DNA of 23,391 bases from Flavobacteriaceae bacterium UBA4166. Lineage in GTDB: Bacteria; Bacteroidota; Bacteroidia; Flavobacteriales; Flavobacteriaceae. Under the pieces are notes generated by a model, which worked only from the letters and a program-made list of their open reading frames with translations, was not told the origin of the DNA and made no database searches. Positions 1-7,482 of this stretch are shown one piece after another (position 1 is the first letter of the stretch; every line of letters begins with the position of its first letter). A program made the position numbers and the translations under genes. The stretch is from assembly GCA_002379985.1 (NCBI GenBank), contig DFVG01000054.1:504-23894 (forward strand), written 5' to 3'.

Positions 1-1407
1 GTTTGGAAAAATTGTTTGGCTTTTATTGAAGATAATATTACCTCACAAGCATACAAGACCTGGTTCGAGCCCATCAAAGCGGTAAAACTTACCGATAACG
101 CCTTGAGTATTCAGGTTCCGAGCAAGTTTTTTTACGAGTGGCTAGAAGAGCATTACGTGAAGTTATTGAAGGTAGCCTTAACCAAAGAATTGGGAAAAAC
201 TGCCAAGTTGGTCTACATCATTAAAATGGAGAACACCTATGGCAACAAGCAACCTTTCACGGAGCGTATTCCAAGTGCCGATCGTTCGCAGGTACGTTCA
301 CAAGAGGTAGATGTACCGGTAAAAAATAAGAGTCCGGAGCTAAAGAATCCATTCGTCATTCCGGGCATTCGAAATGTCAAGATCGAAAGTCAGCTTAATC
401 CTAATTACAACTTCGACAGTTTCTTAGAAGGCGAGTCAAATCGATTAGCGCGTTCAGCAGGAATGGCAGTGGCCAACAAACCCGGCGGCACCTCTTTCAA
501 CCCTTTATTGATTTTTGGCGGAGTAGGGTTAGGAAAAACACATTTGGCACATGCCATCGGTGTGGAGATTAAGGAAAAGTATCCGGAGAAGACGGTTCTA
601 TATATTTCCGCAGAAAAATTTACCCAACAATATATTGAGTCGGTTAAAAAGAACAACCGTAACGACTTCATCCATTTCTATCAGATCATCGATGTGCTGA
701 TCGTGGATGACATTCAATTGCTTTCCGGAAAGGCAGGTACGCAAGATGTATTCTTCCATATTTTTAATCACCTTCACCAAAACGGAAAACAAGTTATTCT
801 TACCAGCGACAAAGCGCCGGTGGACATGATCGACATCGAGCAACGATTATTGTCTCGTTTCAAGTGGGGACTTTCCGCAGAATTAAACCACCCAGATTAC
901 GACACTCGCGTAGCGATCATCAAGAACAAATTGTATCGCGACGGCGTAGAAATGCCGGAAGATATCATCGAATTCTTGGCTAACAACATCAAGACCAACA
1001 TTCGTGAACTGGAAGGTGCTATTATTTCTTTGATCGCCCACTCATCTTTTAACAAACGAGAGATCACCATCGATCTGGCAAAGAAGATCGTAGATAATTA
1101 CGTCAAACACACCAAGCGAGAAGTTTCTATCGATTACATACAGAAAGTGGTTAGCGAATACTTCCAAATGGATGTTGAGACCTTACAGTCTAAGACGCGA
1201 AAACGCCATATCGTTCAGGCACGGCAGCTCGCGATGTTCTTCGCTAAAAAATTCACAAAAGCTTCCTTGGCTTCCATAGGTTCGCAAATTGGGCAACGGG
1301 ATCACGCCACGGTGTTACACGCTTGTAAAACGGTAGATAATCTTTCGAGTACGGATAAACAATTCCGAAAGTATGTGGAAGACCTCAACAAGAAATTAAC
1401 ATTATAA
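1..1407 (+). CDS. dnaA: Chromosomal replication initiator protein DnaA (5' end outside window)
   Basis: DnaA is the AAA+ ATPase that binds oriC and opens it for replication. The reading frame is open from base 1 (V-W-K-N-C-L-A-F-I), which matches the usual DnaA N-terminus, so the true start lies upstream and the TTG at 16 is not the start. Domain I is followed by a variable linker. Domain III carries Walker A GGVGLGKT (about 517-540), Walker B IVDDIQLL, sensor 1 ILTSDK and the arginine-finger stretch RLLSRFKWGL. Domain IV carries the DNA-binding signature GQRDHATVLHACKTV near the end. The visible part is intact and about 468 codons long. It is followed directly by an intrinsic terminator and then a phosphatase gene, not by dnaN. 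No DnaA-box cluster is visible inside the window, so the origin cannot be placed here. Confidence 0.98.
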   Translation, partial: VWKNCLAFIEDNITSQAYKTWFEPIKAVKLTDNALSIQVPSKFFYEWLEEHYVKLLKVALTKELGKTAKLVYIIKMENTYGNKQPFTERIPSADRSQVRSQEVDVPVKNKSPELKNPFVIPGIRNVKIESQLNPNYNFDSFLEGESNRLARSAGMAVANKPGGTSFNPLLIFGGVGLGKTHLAHAIGVEIKEKYPEKTVLYISAEKFTQQYIESVKKNNRNDFIHFYQIIDVLIVDDIQLLSGKAGTQDVFFHIFNHLHQNGKQVILTSDKAPVDMIDIEQRLLSRFKWGLSAELNHPDYDTRVAIIKNKLYRDGVEMPEDIIEFLANNIKTNIRELEGAIISLIAHSSFNKREITIDLAKKIVDNYVKHTKREVSIDYIQKVVSEYFQMDVETLQSKTRKRHIVQARQLAMFFAKKFTKASLASIGSQIGQRDHATVLHACKTVDNLSSTDKQFRKYVEDLNKKLTL

Positions 1408-1412
1408 TTATA

Positions 1413-1440
1413 GCCGACCTTGTGTCGGTTTTTTTATTTT
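1413..1440 (+). terminator. Intrinsic terminator of dnaA
   Basis: A CCGAC/GTCGG stem (1414-1418 with 1424-1428) with a 5-nt loop is followed by a T-rich run from 1429. It begins six bases after the dnaA stop codon. Confidence 0.8.
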
Positions 1441-1443
1441 CTA

Positions 1444-1905
1444 ATGATGAAAAAGAAAACCAAAGTACTGATGGTCTGTTTGGGGAATATATGTCGCTCT
1501 CCTTTAGCGGAAGGAATTTTGCAGTCTAAAGTAGATGCTGCCCGCATCGAAGTAATGTCGGCAGGCACCGGTGGTTGGCATGTTGGCGAACAACCTGACC
1601 CAAGAAGTATTGCCGTAGCTAAAAAGAACGGTTTGGATATCACTAAGCAACGTGGACGACAATTTAAAGCGTCTGATTTTGAAGAGTTTGACTATATTTT
1701 TATAATGGACGCTTCTAATGAAGAGAATGTTTTGGCCTTGGCTTCTTCTGACAAACACCGCGGAAAGGTACAAATGATCTTAGAAGAAATTTTTCCTAGT
1801 GAGAAAGTAGACGTTCCGGACCCCTATTATGGCGGAGATCGAGGATTCGACCAAGTATATGAAATGCTAGAGAAAGCGTGTACGAAAATAGCAGTCCGAC
1901 TTTAA
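1444..1905 (+). CDS. Low-molecular-weight protein-tyrosine phosphatase
   Basis: This is a cytoplasmic enzyme of the LMW-PTP family that hydrolyses phosphotyrosine; the family also includes arsenate-reductase-like members. The P-loop C-L-G-N-I-C-R-S lies near the N-terminus (Cys12 nucleophile, Arg18), and the general-acid loop is V-P-D-P-Y-Y with Asp126. At 153 residues it has the normal family length and looks complete. I chose ATG at 1444 (ATG at 1447 is equally possible) because the upstream in-frame TTG at 1420 lies inside the dnaA terminator hairpin. No ribosome-binding site is visible, as is usual in this phylum. The physiological substrate cannot be told from sequence; in bacteria such enzymes often act on tyrosine kinases of capsule or exopolysaccharide systems, but no such genes are nearby. 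Confidence 0.93.
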   Translation: MMKKKTKVLMVCLGNICRSPLAEGILQSKVDAARIEVMSAGTGGWHVGEQPDPRSIAVAKKNGLDITKQRGRQFKASDFEEFDYIFIMDASNEENVLALASSDKHRGKVQMILEEIFPSEKVDVPDPYYGGDRGFDQVYEMLEKACTKIAVRL

Positions 1906-1928
1906 TTTCATATTACGTGCCTTTTACG

Positions 1929-1936
1929 TATTTTTA
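1929..1936 (+). promoter_or_regulatory. Possible -7 box upstream of the PQQ dehydrogenase
   Basis: TATTTTTA differs at one base from the Bacteroidota -7 box TAnnTTTG and lies 17 bases before the start codon. No good -33 TTG is visible at the expected distance, so this is weak. Confidence 0.35.
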
Positions 1937-1953
1937 GATAAAATATCGTAGCT

Positions 1954-3336
1954 ATGAAATATTTCTATCCCCTTCTTATCTTGTTGCTTTGCAGCCCATT
2001 ATTGCATTCTCAGACCATTGATATCACACTCAATTTGGTTTCAGATGAATTTTCTTCTCCCGTCAACCTACAACATGCCGGTGATGACCGCCTATTCGTA
2101 GTAGAGCAATTTGGTCGCATTCGTATTCTAAATAGTGACGGAAGTATAAACCCAGATCCGTTTCTTGATATTTCAGGGCAAATCTCAGCCGGTGGGGAAC
2201 GTGGTTTATTAGGACTCGCTTTTCATCCCGACTATGACACTAACGGGTTTTTCTATGTGAATTATACCGACACTGCAGGCGATACTCAAGTTTCACGTTT
2301 CAGCGTAAGCTCCGAAAACCCTGATCTCGCTGATCCAAGCAGCGAACTGCCTATTATTGATTATAACCAACCCCAATCCAATCACAATGGAGGCTGTCTG
2401 GCCTTTGGCCCAGATGGCTATTTATATATTTCTTCCGGTGATGGTGGTGGAAGTGGCGACACCAACAATCGCGCTCAAAATACTGAACTTCTGCTCGGTA
2501 AGATGTTACGAATTGATATCGATACTCCTGTTGGGGGAAATAATTATAGTATTCCTGCCGATAATCCGTTCGCCGGAGATCCTTCAAAAGCACAAGAAAT
2601 TTGGGCTTATGGACTTCGGAATCCTTGGAAGTTTTCGTTTGATGCCGATACCGGAGATATGTGGATTGGTGACGTAGGCCAAGGTGATGTGGAAGAAATC
2701 GATCGCGCCGGTAGTACCGAAGCCGGACTCAACTACGGCTGGCGTTGCTATGAAGGCTCTGAACCCTTTAACACTACCGGATGCCCCGAGCCTTCAGAAC
2801 TTACGTTTCCATTCGCTGAATATTCTTCTTCTAACGGTTCAGGAAATCAAGCTATCACCGGAGGGTATGTCTATCGCGGGGACGATAATCCGGCGATGCA
2901 GGGACTCTATTTTTTCGCTGACCTAACAGGTGGTTTTATTGGAACCGTGAATGATAGTGGCACACTTACCGAATACGATGGTTTTCCCGGTTTCTGGGTA
3001 TCGTTTGGGGAAGACGTTGAGAACGAATTGTATATTGTCGACTTAAACGGTGGTGTCTATAGAATGGAAGCCACTTTTGGAGTGGACGATGTATCAGCGG
3101 CTAGTATACGTCTCACGCCTAATCCGACTTCAGATTCAGTGGTTGTAGGGATTTCCTCCGGAAATATCCAATCAGTAAAAATCTTTGGAATCCAGGGGAA
3201 TTTTATTTCGGAAACCACTGCAATCGCTTCCGCAGAAACAACTATAAGCACCCAAAATCTCGCATCGGGAATCTATTTTGTGAAGGTTACTTCTGAAAAC
3301 GGCAGCTCAATCGTCAAAAAATTGATCGTACAATAG
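1954..3336 (+). CDS. Secreted PQQ-dependent sugar dehydrogenase with type IX secretion C-terminal domain
   Basis: This is a six-bladed propeller enzyme of the glucose/sorbosone dehydrogenase (soluble aldose dehydrogenase, YliI-like) family, which oxidises sugars with PQQ in the periplasm or outside the cell. Residues 1-19 form a signal peptide ending L-L-H-S before Q-T. The catalytic domain spans about residues 28-370 and shows family hallmarks: R-L-F-V-V-E-Q-F-G-R-I, G-E-R-G-L-L-G-L-A-F-H-P, H-N-G-G at 144-147 (conserved active-site His), S-G-D-G-G, E-I-W-A-Y-G-L-R-N-P-W and G-L-N-Y-G-W. The last 75 or so residues form a type A sorting domain (L-T-P-N-P-T-S near its start, G-I-Y-F-V-K-V-T near its end), so the protein should pass through the T9SS and be anchored or released at the cell surface. 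The true electron donor is unknown. PQQ synthesis genes are not in the window. Confidence 0.92.
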   Translation: MKYFYPLLILLLCSPLLHSQTIDITLNLVSDEFSSPVNLQHAGDDRLFVVEQFGRIRILNSDGSINPDPFLDISGQISAGGERGLLGLAFHPDYDTNGFFYVNYTDTAGDTQVSRFSVSSENPDLADPSSELPIIDYNQPQSNHNGGCLAFGPDGYLYISSGDGGGSGDTNNRAQNTELLLGKMLRIDIDTPVGGNNYSIPADNPFAGDPSKAQEIWAYGLRNPWKFSFDADTGDMWIGDVGQGDVEEIDRAGSTEAGLNYGWRCYEGSEPFNTTGCPEPSELTFPFAEYSSSNGSGNQAITGGYVYRGDDNPAMQGLYFFADLTGGFIGTVNDSGTLTEYDGFPGFWVSFGEDVENELYIVDLNGGVYRMEATFGVDDVSAASIRLTPNPTSDSVVVGISSGNIQSVKIFGIQGNFISETTAIASAETTISTQNLASGIYFVKVTSENGSSIVKKLIVQ

Positions 3337-3342
3337 ATAAGC

Positions 3343-4056
3343 GTGGAAAAAAATAACGGTCATCTTTATCTAATTCCTTGTACATTAGGAGAAACGCCTC
3401 CTTTAGAAGTACTTCCACTGTTGGTCAAAAAAGCCATTGAACATATTGATCATTATGTGGTGGAACATGAAAAAGCGGCTAGGAGGTTTATCAAGAGTAT
3501 TGTGCCTAGAAAGTCACAACCCGACCTTGACATCTCCTTGATCAATAAGTTTACCGATCCGGCTGATATTCCCGGAATGTTAGCCCCATGTTTTAATGGA
3601 TTTGATGTTGGGGTCATTAGTGATGCCGGTTGCCCGGGAATTGCAGATCCGGGAGCATTGGTGGTAGCGGCAGCGCACGATAGCGGTATTAAAGTTGTTC
3701 CTTTAGTGGGACCTTCTTCCCTATTATTAGGAATGATGGCCAGCGGTTTTAATGGTCAGAATTTCGCTTTTAACGGTTACTTACCGATCGATAAACAAGA
3801 ACGAAAGAGAAGCTTGAAGCGTTTAGAGAAACGATCGCAAGAAGAAGATCAATCACAACTATTCATTGAAACGCCGTATCGCAACAACCAAATGCTTGAG
3901 AGCATGATTTCGGTATTGCAAGCAGACACCAAAATTTGTATCGCTTGTGATCTTACGCTTCCTACTGAATATATAAAAACGACTACGGTTTCAGAATGGA
4001 AAAAAATAAAGGTGGACCTCAATAAGCGACCCACCTTGTTTATATTACAAAAATAA
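3343..4056 (+). CDS. SAM-dependent methyltransferase, tetrapyrrole methylase fold (RsmI-related)
   Basis: This belongs to the TP-methylase superfamily, nearest to RsmI, which 2'-O-methylates 16S rRNA C1402. Motifs read in order are L-Y-L-I-P-C-T-L-G (8-16), S-D-A-G-C-P-G-I-A-D-P-G (93-104), V-P-L-V-G-P-S-S (119-126, SAM site) and F-N-G-Y-L-P (143-148). At 237 residues it is shorter than canonical RsmI (about 280), and the RsmI E-D-T-R signature is replaced by E-H-E-K-A-A-R-R-F. It therefore looks like the separate small Bacteroidota subgroup, and its RNA target is uncertain. The start is a GTG six bases after the dehydrogenase stop; no ATG fits. It may be co-transcribed with the gene before it. 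The 3' end is nine bases from the convergent gene at 4066. Confidence 0.88.
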   Translation: MEKNNGHLYLIPCTLGETPPLEVLPLLVKKAIEHIDHYVVEHEKAARRFIKSIVPRKSQPDLDISLINKFTDPADIPGMLAPCFNGFDVGVISDAGCPGIADPGALVVAAAHDSGIKVVPLVGPSSLLLGMMASGFNGQNFAFNGYLPIDKQERKRSLKRLEKRSQEEDQSQLFIETPYRNNQMLESMISVLQADTKICIACDLTLPTEYIKTTTVSEWKKIKVDLNKRPTLFILQK

Positions 4057-4065
4057 TACTGTTTC

Positions 4066-4722
4066 TTAGATAATACGCACCTTTGAGCGTCGATTCGGTA
4101 GGATAGGCGTGGTATCAAAGCCACTGAACTTTTTCAAGTAATATCCTATAGTAGTTCCGAAGGCATCGCTAAAGGCATGCGCACCACCACTTCGAAGGTA
4201 TTTCTTTACATTTCCGGCCCCGGCCAAATGCGCTGCTGCGAGAATCCCGGATTCCGTTACACGTACCCCGTTAATTTTCTTCCCTACATACCGTTTTATA
4301 TCGCGACGTAAGATCCACTTATTTCGAGCTGTATAAGCATCAAAAGCAGCTTCCTGTAAGCGAGTATCAGATAAGAAATCGGAGGCGTCATAAATCCCGA
4401 TCATTTCTAGCGTACTGGCAGAAAATTGATATTTCCCCATATAGCCAAATGGGTTCACCACCGAATAATCTCCTTGAGATTCTTTGAAACCTAATGCTTC
4501 TTTAAAACCAAAGTAGGTATTACCCAAGTACAATTCAAAAGGGCGCACAGGATTTTTAACAACCTTTAACACCTCGTCCTCGTTAGGCACCGTGTAGAAC
4601 AACTCCATGTCATCAACACGATACTTTGAAAGATCAATAGAACTACTATCAGCCGAGAACCCCATAGAGAACTGGATGATGGCAGCCATAATTCCACAAA
4701 AAGCGATTAATTTTAATTTCAT
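4066..4722 (-). CDS. Exported lysozyme-fold (lytic transglycosylase-like) protein, paralogue 1
   Basis: This is a predicted peptidoglycan-cleaving or peptidoglycan-binding protein of the periplasm or outer membrane. An N-terminal hydrophobic segment (about residues 3-22) forms a signal peptide. The central block holds F-K-E-S-Q-G-D-Y (Glu81, the likely catalytic acid of a lysozyme-like fold) followed by G-Y-M-G-K-Y-Q-F, then E-S-G-I-L-A-A-A-H-L-A-G-A-G. This order (E-S-x-G-x-Y, G-K-Y-Q-F, A-A-A-H-L) is typical of goose-lysozyme or transglycosylase-like domains. The neighbour at 5002-5646 is a clear paralogue with the same blocks in the same order. 218 residues, complete. Two repeated -7 boxes lie upstream. 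The catalytic call is inferred from motifs only; a purely structural role is possible. Confidence 0.75.
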   Translation of the reverse strand: MKLKLIAFCGIMAAIIQFSMGFSADSSSIDLSKYRVDDMELFYTVPNEDEVLKVVKNPVRPFELYLGNTYFGFKEALGFKESQGDYSVVNPFGYMGKYQFSASTLEMIGIYDASDFLSDTRLQEAAFDAYTARNKWILRRDIKRYVGKKINGVRVTESGILAAAHLAGAGNVKKYLRSGGAHAFSDAFGTTIGYYLKKFSGFDTTPILPNRRSKVRII

Positions 4723-4765
4723 ATAGTTAAAATTAAGAACCTTCTAACGTTCTAATTTCAGCGCG

Positions 4766-4773
4766 CAAAAGTA
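4766..4773 (-). promoter_or_regulatory. Proximal -7 box for the 4066-4722 gene
   Basis: Read on the minus strand, TACTTTTG is a perfect TAnnTTTG box about 43 bases before the start codon. It lies in an 11-base sequence (TACTTTTGCGC) that recurs at 4932-4942. No TTG is found at the preferred -33 distance. Confidence 0.5.
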
Positions 4774-4934
4774 CGATAATTTTTACAAATTTGATACTCA
4801 AGTAGTTAAAAAATGTTAAAACATACCAAACGGCTAATCCACGCTTCGGTACTCAGCGCTATAATGACGGAGTTTTCGAAAAAATGTTACACTATGTTAT
4901 GAGAAAGGAAGATTTCAAGCGAGGTGATGTAGCG

Positions 4935-4942
4935 CAAAAGTA
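4935..4942 (-). promoter_or_regulatory. Distal -7 box for the 4066-4722 gene
   Basis: This is a second TACTTTTG on the minus strand within the same 11-mer, just past the terminator of the upstream paralogue. If used, the transcript would have a leader of about 200 nt. Upstream at the -33 position there is only a T-rich match. Confidence 0.4.
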
Positions 4943-4965
4943 AGTTGTAAGAAAAGGTATAAAAT

Positions 4966-4996
4966 GAAAAAATCAGGCTGTCAACCTGATTTTTTC
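4966..4996 (-). terminator. Intrinsic terminator of the 5002-5646 gene
   Basis: A perfect 12-bp inverted repeat (4966-4977 with 4985-4996, core ATCAGG/CCTGAT) with a 7-nt loop and A/T tracts on both sides lies six bases after the stop codon of the minus-strand gene. It separates the two paralogues into different transcripts. Confidence 0.85.
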
Positions 4997-5001
4997 AATA
5001 A

Positions 5002-5646
5002 TTATAATGTCACCTTGGCATTTGGATCGGGAAGAATTGATGATAGATCGTAATGCGCAAATTTCGTCATGTACTTTGTGATCGGTACATTGTTTGCGTC
5101 AGCAAAGATATTATCACCATTGGTTTCCAAAAATCTTTTTACATTTTCGGCTCCCCCCAAATGAGCTGCGGCTATTAAGCCCGATTCGGTTACTTTAACA
5201 CCATTAATTACTTGGCCATCGTAGGCTGCAATATAATCTCGTAACACCCATTTGTTCAGGGAAATTAGCGTTTCTAACGCCTGTTCCTGCAACAAAGGGG
5301 ATTGTAAGAATTTACTACGACTACGAATGCCTACCCAATCAAGGGCAGAACGACCAAATTGGTATTTACCTGCGTAACCCAATCTGTTCACAGCTCTGTA
5401 ATTTCCACTGCTTTCACTAAAGCCGAGGTCCTCACAAAATCCAAGGTAAGACTTCCCAACAAAAGGAACATTTTGATGGGGACTCATGTCTAAATCAATT
5501 ATATCGGGAACATCGGCAAGTTCTCCAATAACATTCAACTTAAACATAGAACTGCTGAAAGTTTCTGCTTTTTTGGCAGAAAACCCGGTAGATGCAAATA
5601 CAACTACCAGCAGCAGCACAGACAATTTCATAAAACGTTTTGCCAT
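5002..5646 (-). CDS. Exported lysozyme-fold (lytic transglycosylase-like) protein, paralogue 2
   Basis: This is a paralogue of the gene at 4066-4722. A signal peptide (about residues 6-23, ending G-F-S-A) is followed by an unconserved linker, then F-S-E-S-S-G-N-Y (Glu78, probable catalytic acid), G-Y-A-G-K-Y-Q-F, N-K-W-V-L-R, I-N-G-V-K-V-T-E-S-G and A-A-A-H-L-G-G-A. The two proteins match block by block from about residue 67 to the C-terminus and differ mainly in the first 60 residues. This suggests an old tandem duplication with diverged targeting or partner regions. 214 residues, complete; ATG at 5646 is used, with an internal Met6 as an alternative. The 5' leader holds an imperfect hairpin around 5672-5694. 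Activity is inferred from the fold motifs only. Confidence 0.75.
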   Translation of the reverse strand: MAKRFMKLSVLLLVVVFASTGFSAKKAETFSSSMFKLNVIGELADVPDIIDLDMSPHQNVPFVGKSYLGFCEDLGFSESSGNYRAVNRLGYAGKYQFGRSALDWVGIRSRSKFLQSPLLQEQALETLISLNKWVLRDYIAAYDGQVINGVKVTESGLIAAAHLGGAENVKRFLETNGDNIFADANNVPITKYMTKFAHYDLSSILPDPNAKVTL

Positions 5647-5671
5647 GTTCTACTTAATTTTAAATTATAAT

Positions 5672-5694
5672 TATTGCCCTAAGGCTTCGTGCCA
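5672..5694 (-). other. Imperfect hairpin in the leader of the 5002-5646 gene
   Basis: CCCT-aa-GGC pairs with GCC-aa-AGGG around a 5-nt loop (7 bp plus a 2x2 internal loop), about 25 bases before the start codon. It has no T-run, so it is not a terminator. The rest of the 254-bp gap (5647-5900) is AT-rich and carries a TATTGCG/CGCAATA inverted repeat near 5722-5774. I see no gene in it. Confidence 0.35.
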
Positions 5695-5900
5695 AAGGGA
5701 AATAAATTCTAAGTAGACAGTATTGCGTGAACAACATGTCCACTCGATTTACTTAATGTCTGCGCAATATTTTATGTATAAGAACTTTTGTTCGTTTTAT
5801 TCAACGTACACCACTAAAATAGAAAGCTAAGCGTATAATATCGAAGGCGTTAACAGTCTTTAACCCCTGTATTTACAAAGGTTTAACGAAAAATTGGTAC

Positions 5901-6944
5901 TTATCGATTGACCCCTTGCTGGGAGAGCCATCGCACGTAGGCGGCCTTGTTCTGATTGTGCTGTGTGAGGGTTTTGGCGAATTTATGATACCCGAAATTA
6001 GTCACATCTGCCACGAAATAAAGATAATCGTGATGCTCGTAATTCAGCACCGCATCAATGGAAGAAATATCCGGCATGGTAATAGGACCGGGAGGAACAC
6101 CTCTGTATTTATAGGTATTGTAGGGTGAATCAATGGTGAGGTCACGGTACAATACACGCTTAATGACTTGATTAAAATCGTTATCCATTCGTTTCTTCGC
6201 ATAAATAACAGTAGGGTCTGCCTGTAATGGCATTCCCAAACGAATACGGTTTACGTACACTCCGGCAACCCGTGGGCGTTCGTCTACCTTTGCGGTTTCT
6301 TTCTGAACAATAGCCGCGAGCGAAATCACCTCAAGTGGCGTCATATCCAATGCTTTGGCTTTCTCTTTTCGGCTTGTATTCCAAAAACGTTGGAACTCTG
6401 TCGCCATCCGTTCCCGGAAATCTTCCGCAGTAGTATTCCAGTAAAATTCATAGGTGTTCGGAACATACATTCCAATAGCTGTTTCTTCGGAATAGTTTGA
6501 TGATTGTAAGAATTCCGCTTCGCGGAAGGTCTCTAACAATGTGATACTGTCTGGTTCGATCTGTTTTGCTATATGCCCCGCCAGTTCTTCCAGTCGCTCT
6601 TGATTATTGAATTTCACCTGAATAGGGATGTTCTTACTTCGTATGGTATTGATAATCTCGTTGTTATTCATACCCTTCTGAAGCAGATAATGTCCGGCTT
6701 TGATATTATCAACATATCCTTTCCGTTTTGCGACACGTTCAAAAGTAGTTTCGTTCTTCAACAGAGGCCGCACCTCCTCCATCACTTCGTTAAAAGAAGC
6801 ATTGGTAGGAATATACACATGCGCTTCCTTATTTTGGAAAGCGGTATTGGGAGCAAAAATATTCTGATATACAAAGTAGGCAAAAACAGCCATTCCCAAA
6901 AGGCCTAGAAGGGCAACGGCAATAAGAATTTTTCTCAAATACAT
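5901..6944 (-). CDS. mltG: Endolytic transglycosylase MltG (YceG-like)
   Basis: MltG is an inner-membrane lytic transglycosylase that cuts nascent glycan strands and sets their length. One N-terminal membrane helix (about residues 5-26) is followed by a LysM-like region and the YceG domain. The catalytic motif V-Q-K-E-T-A has Glu216, matching the conserved catalytic Glu of E. coli MltG, and is followed by R-P-R-V-A-G-V-Y-V-N-R-I-R and P-L-Q-A-D-P-T-V-I-Y-A. P-Y-N-T-Y and G-L/V-P-P-G-P-I lie near the C-terminus. I chose the ATG at 6944 (347 residues) over 6986, because it puts the basic start M-Y-L-R-K before the helix and leaves four bases after the upstream GNAT stop, where the longer form would overlap that gene by 38. 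Last gene of the dapF operon. Confidence 0.96.
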   Translation of the reverse strand: MYLRKILIAVALLGLLGMAVFAYFVYQNIFAPNTAFQNKEAHVYIPTNASFNEVMEEVRPLLKNETTFERVAKRKGYVDNIKAGHYLLQKGMNNNEIINTIRSKNIPIQVKFNNQERLEELAGHIAKQIEPDSITLLETFREAEFLQSSNYSEETAIGMYVPNTYEFYWNTTAEDFRERMATEFQRFWNTSRKEKAKALDMTPLEVISLAAIVQKETAKVDERPRVAGVYVNRIRLGMPLQADPTVIYAKKRMDNDFNQVIKRVLYRDLTIDSPYNTYKYRGVPPGPITMPDISSIDAVLNYEHHDYLYFVADVTNFGYHKFAKTLTQHNQNKAAYVRWLSQQGVNR

Positions 6945-6948
6945 GATC

Positions 6949-7482
6949 TTATGTTGGAGATTGAAAACATTGGTAAATAGCTTCATCTTTAAAACCGTTT
7001 TCCGTTTTTACCCAATCTTTTCTTATTGAGGTCTGGGAAAATCCACAAGCGGTAAAAAGTTGTTTGCTTTTGGTATTATCTAGGGTAATATGTGCGTATA
7101 CTTGATGAAGGTCAAGGGTCTTAAAGGCATAACGGCATAACTGCTGTAACGCTTGCTTGGCATAGCCTTTTCCACGTGTTTCTTTATCAAAAATTACGAT
7201 GCCTACTCCGGCCCTACGGTGCTTAGGGTCAAAATCAAATAGATCGATACAGCCTATAGGACGCATATCTTCCGTGAGGGTGATCACCAATCGCAATTGT
7301 TTCACTTCATAAATATCACGATGTGCGTTGTTTATATATTCGGTGAGGATGTGTTTAGAAAAAGGCGTTATCGTATGACTCACCTCCCAAAGGGATTCAT
7401 CATTTTCTAAAGGATGTAACCACGCAATATCATTCGGCTCTAAGGCACGAAGCGTAATGCTATCTCCTACCAACGCTGTCAT
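6949..7482 (-). CDS. GNAT family N-acetyltransferase (RimJ/SpeG type)
   Basis: This is an acetyl-CoA-dependent N-acetyltransferase of the Acetyltransf_3 kind. It starts I-T-L-R-A-L-E-P-N-D, has the central strands G-C-I-D-L-F-D-F-D and A-G-V-G-I-V-I, and carries the acetyl-CoA loop E-T-R-G-K-G-Y-A (Arg103-Ala108) followed by A-L-Q-Q-L. The C-terminal N-T-K-S-K-Q-L-F-T-A-C-G-F is the usual GNAT motif B. 177 residues, normal length. Its ATG overlaps the dapF stop (ATGA, 4 bases), and mltG starts four bases after its own stop, so the three genes are co-transcribed and probably translationally coupled. The acceptor (spermidine-like amine, ribosomal protein or cell-wall precursor) is unknown; the neighbours make an envelope role possible but unproven. 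Confidence 0.88.
   Translation of the reverse strand: MTALVGDSITLRALEPNDIAWLHPLENDESLWEVSHTITPFSKHILTEYINNAHRDIYEVKQLRLVITLTEDMRPIGCIDLFDFDPKHRRAGVGIVIFDKETRGKGYAKQALQQLCRYAFKTLDLHQVYAHITLDNTKSKQLFTACGFSQTSIRKDWVKTENGFKDEAIYQCFQSPT

Noticed and set aside
1420..1443. TTG start for the phosphatase gene
   Set aside because: It lies in the dnaA terminator hairpin; ATG at 1444/1447 begins the family-like sequence.
2357..2926. Second-frame ORFs inside the PQQ dehydrogenase gene (80-106 codons)
   Set aside because: They overlap a gene with strong motifs and have no domain of their own; shadow frames.
4813..4902. Small plus-strand ORF of 29 codons between the two paralogues
   Set aside because: It has no recognisable motif or promoter, and lies across the minus-strand promoter region. 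Its length is within chance.
4066..5646. Prophage lysin origin for the paired lysozyme-like genes
   Set aside because: Both have signal peptides, no holin, tail or integrase genes are near, and base composition looks like the neighbours.
5848..5888. CGTTAA/TTAACG inverted repeat as the mltG terminator
   Set aside because: The stem is 6 bp with a loop of about 29 bases and no T-run in the mltG direction; too weak to call.
6181..6190. Single TTATCCATT as a DnaA box
   Set aside because: It is an imperfect match, inside mltG, and not clustered with others; no origin is supported in the window.
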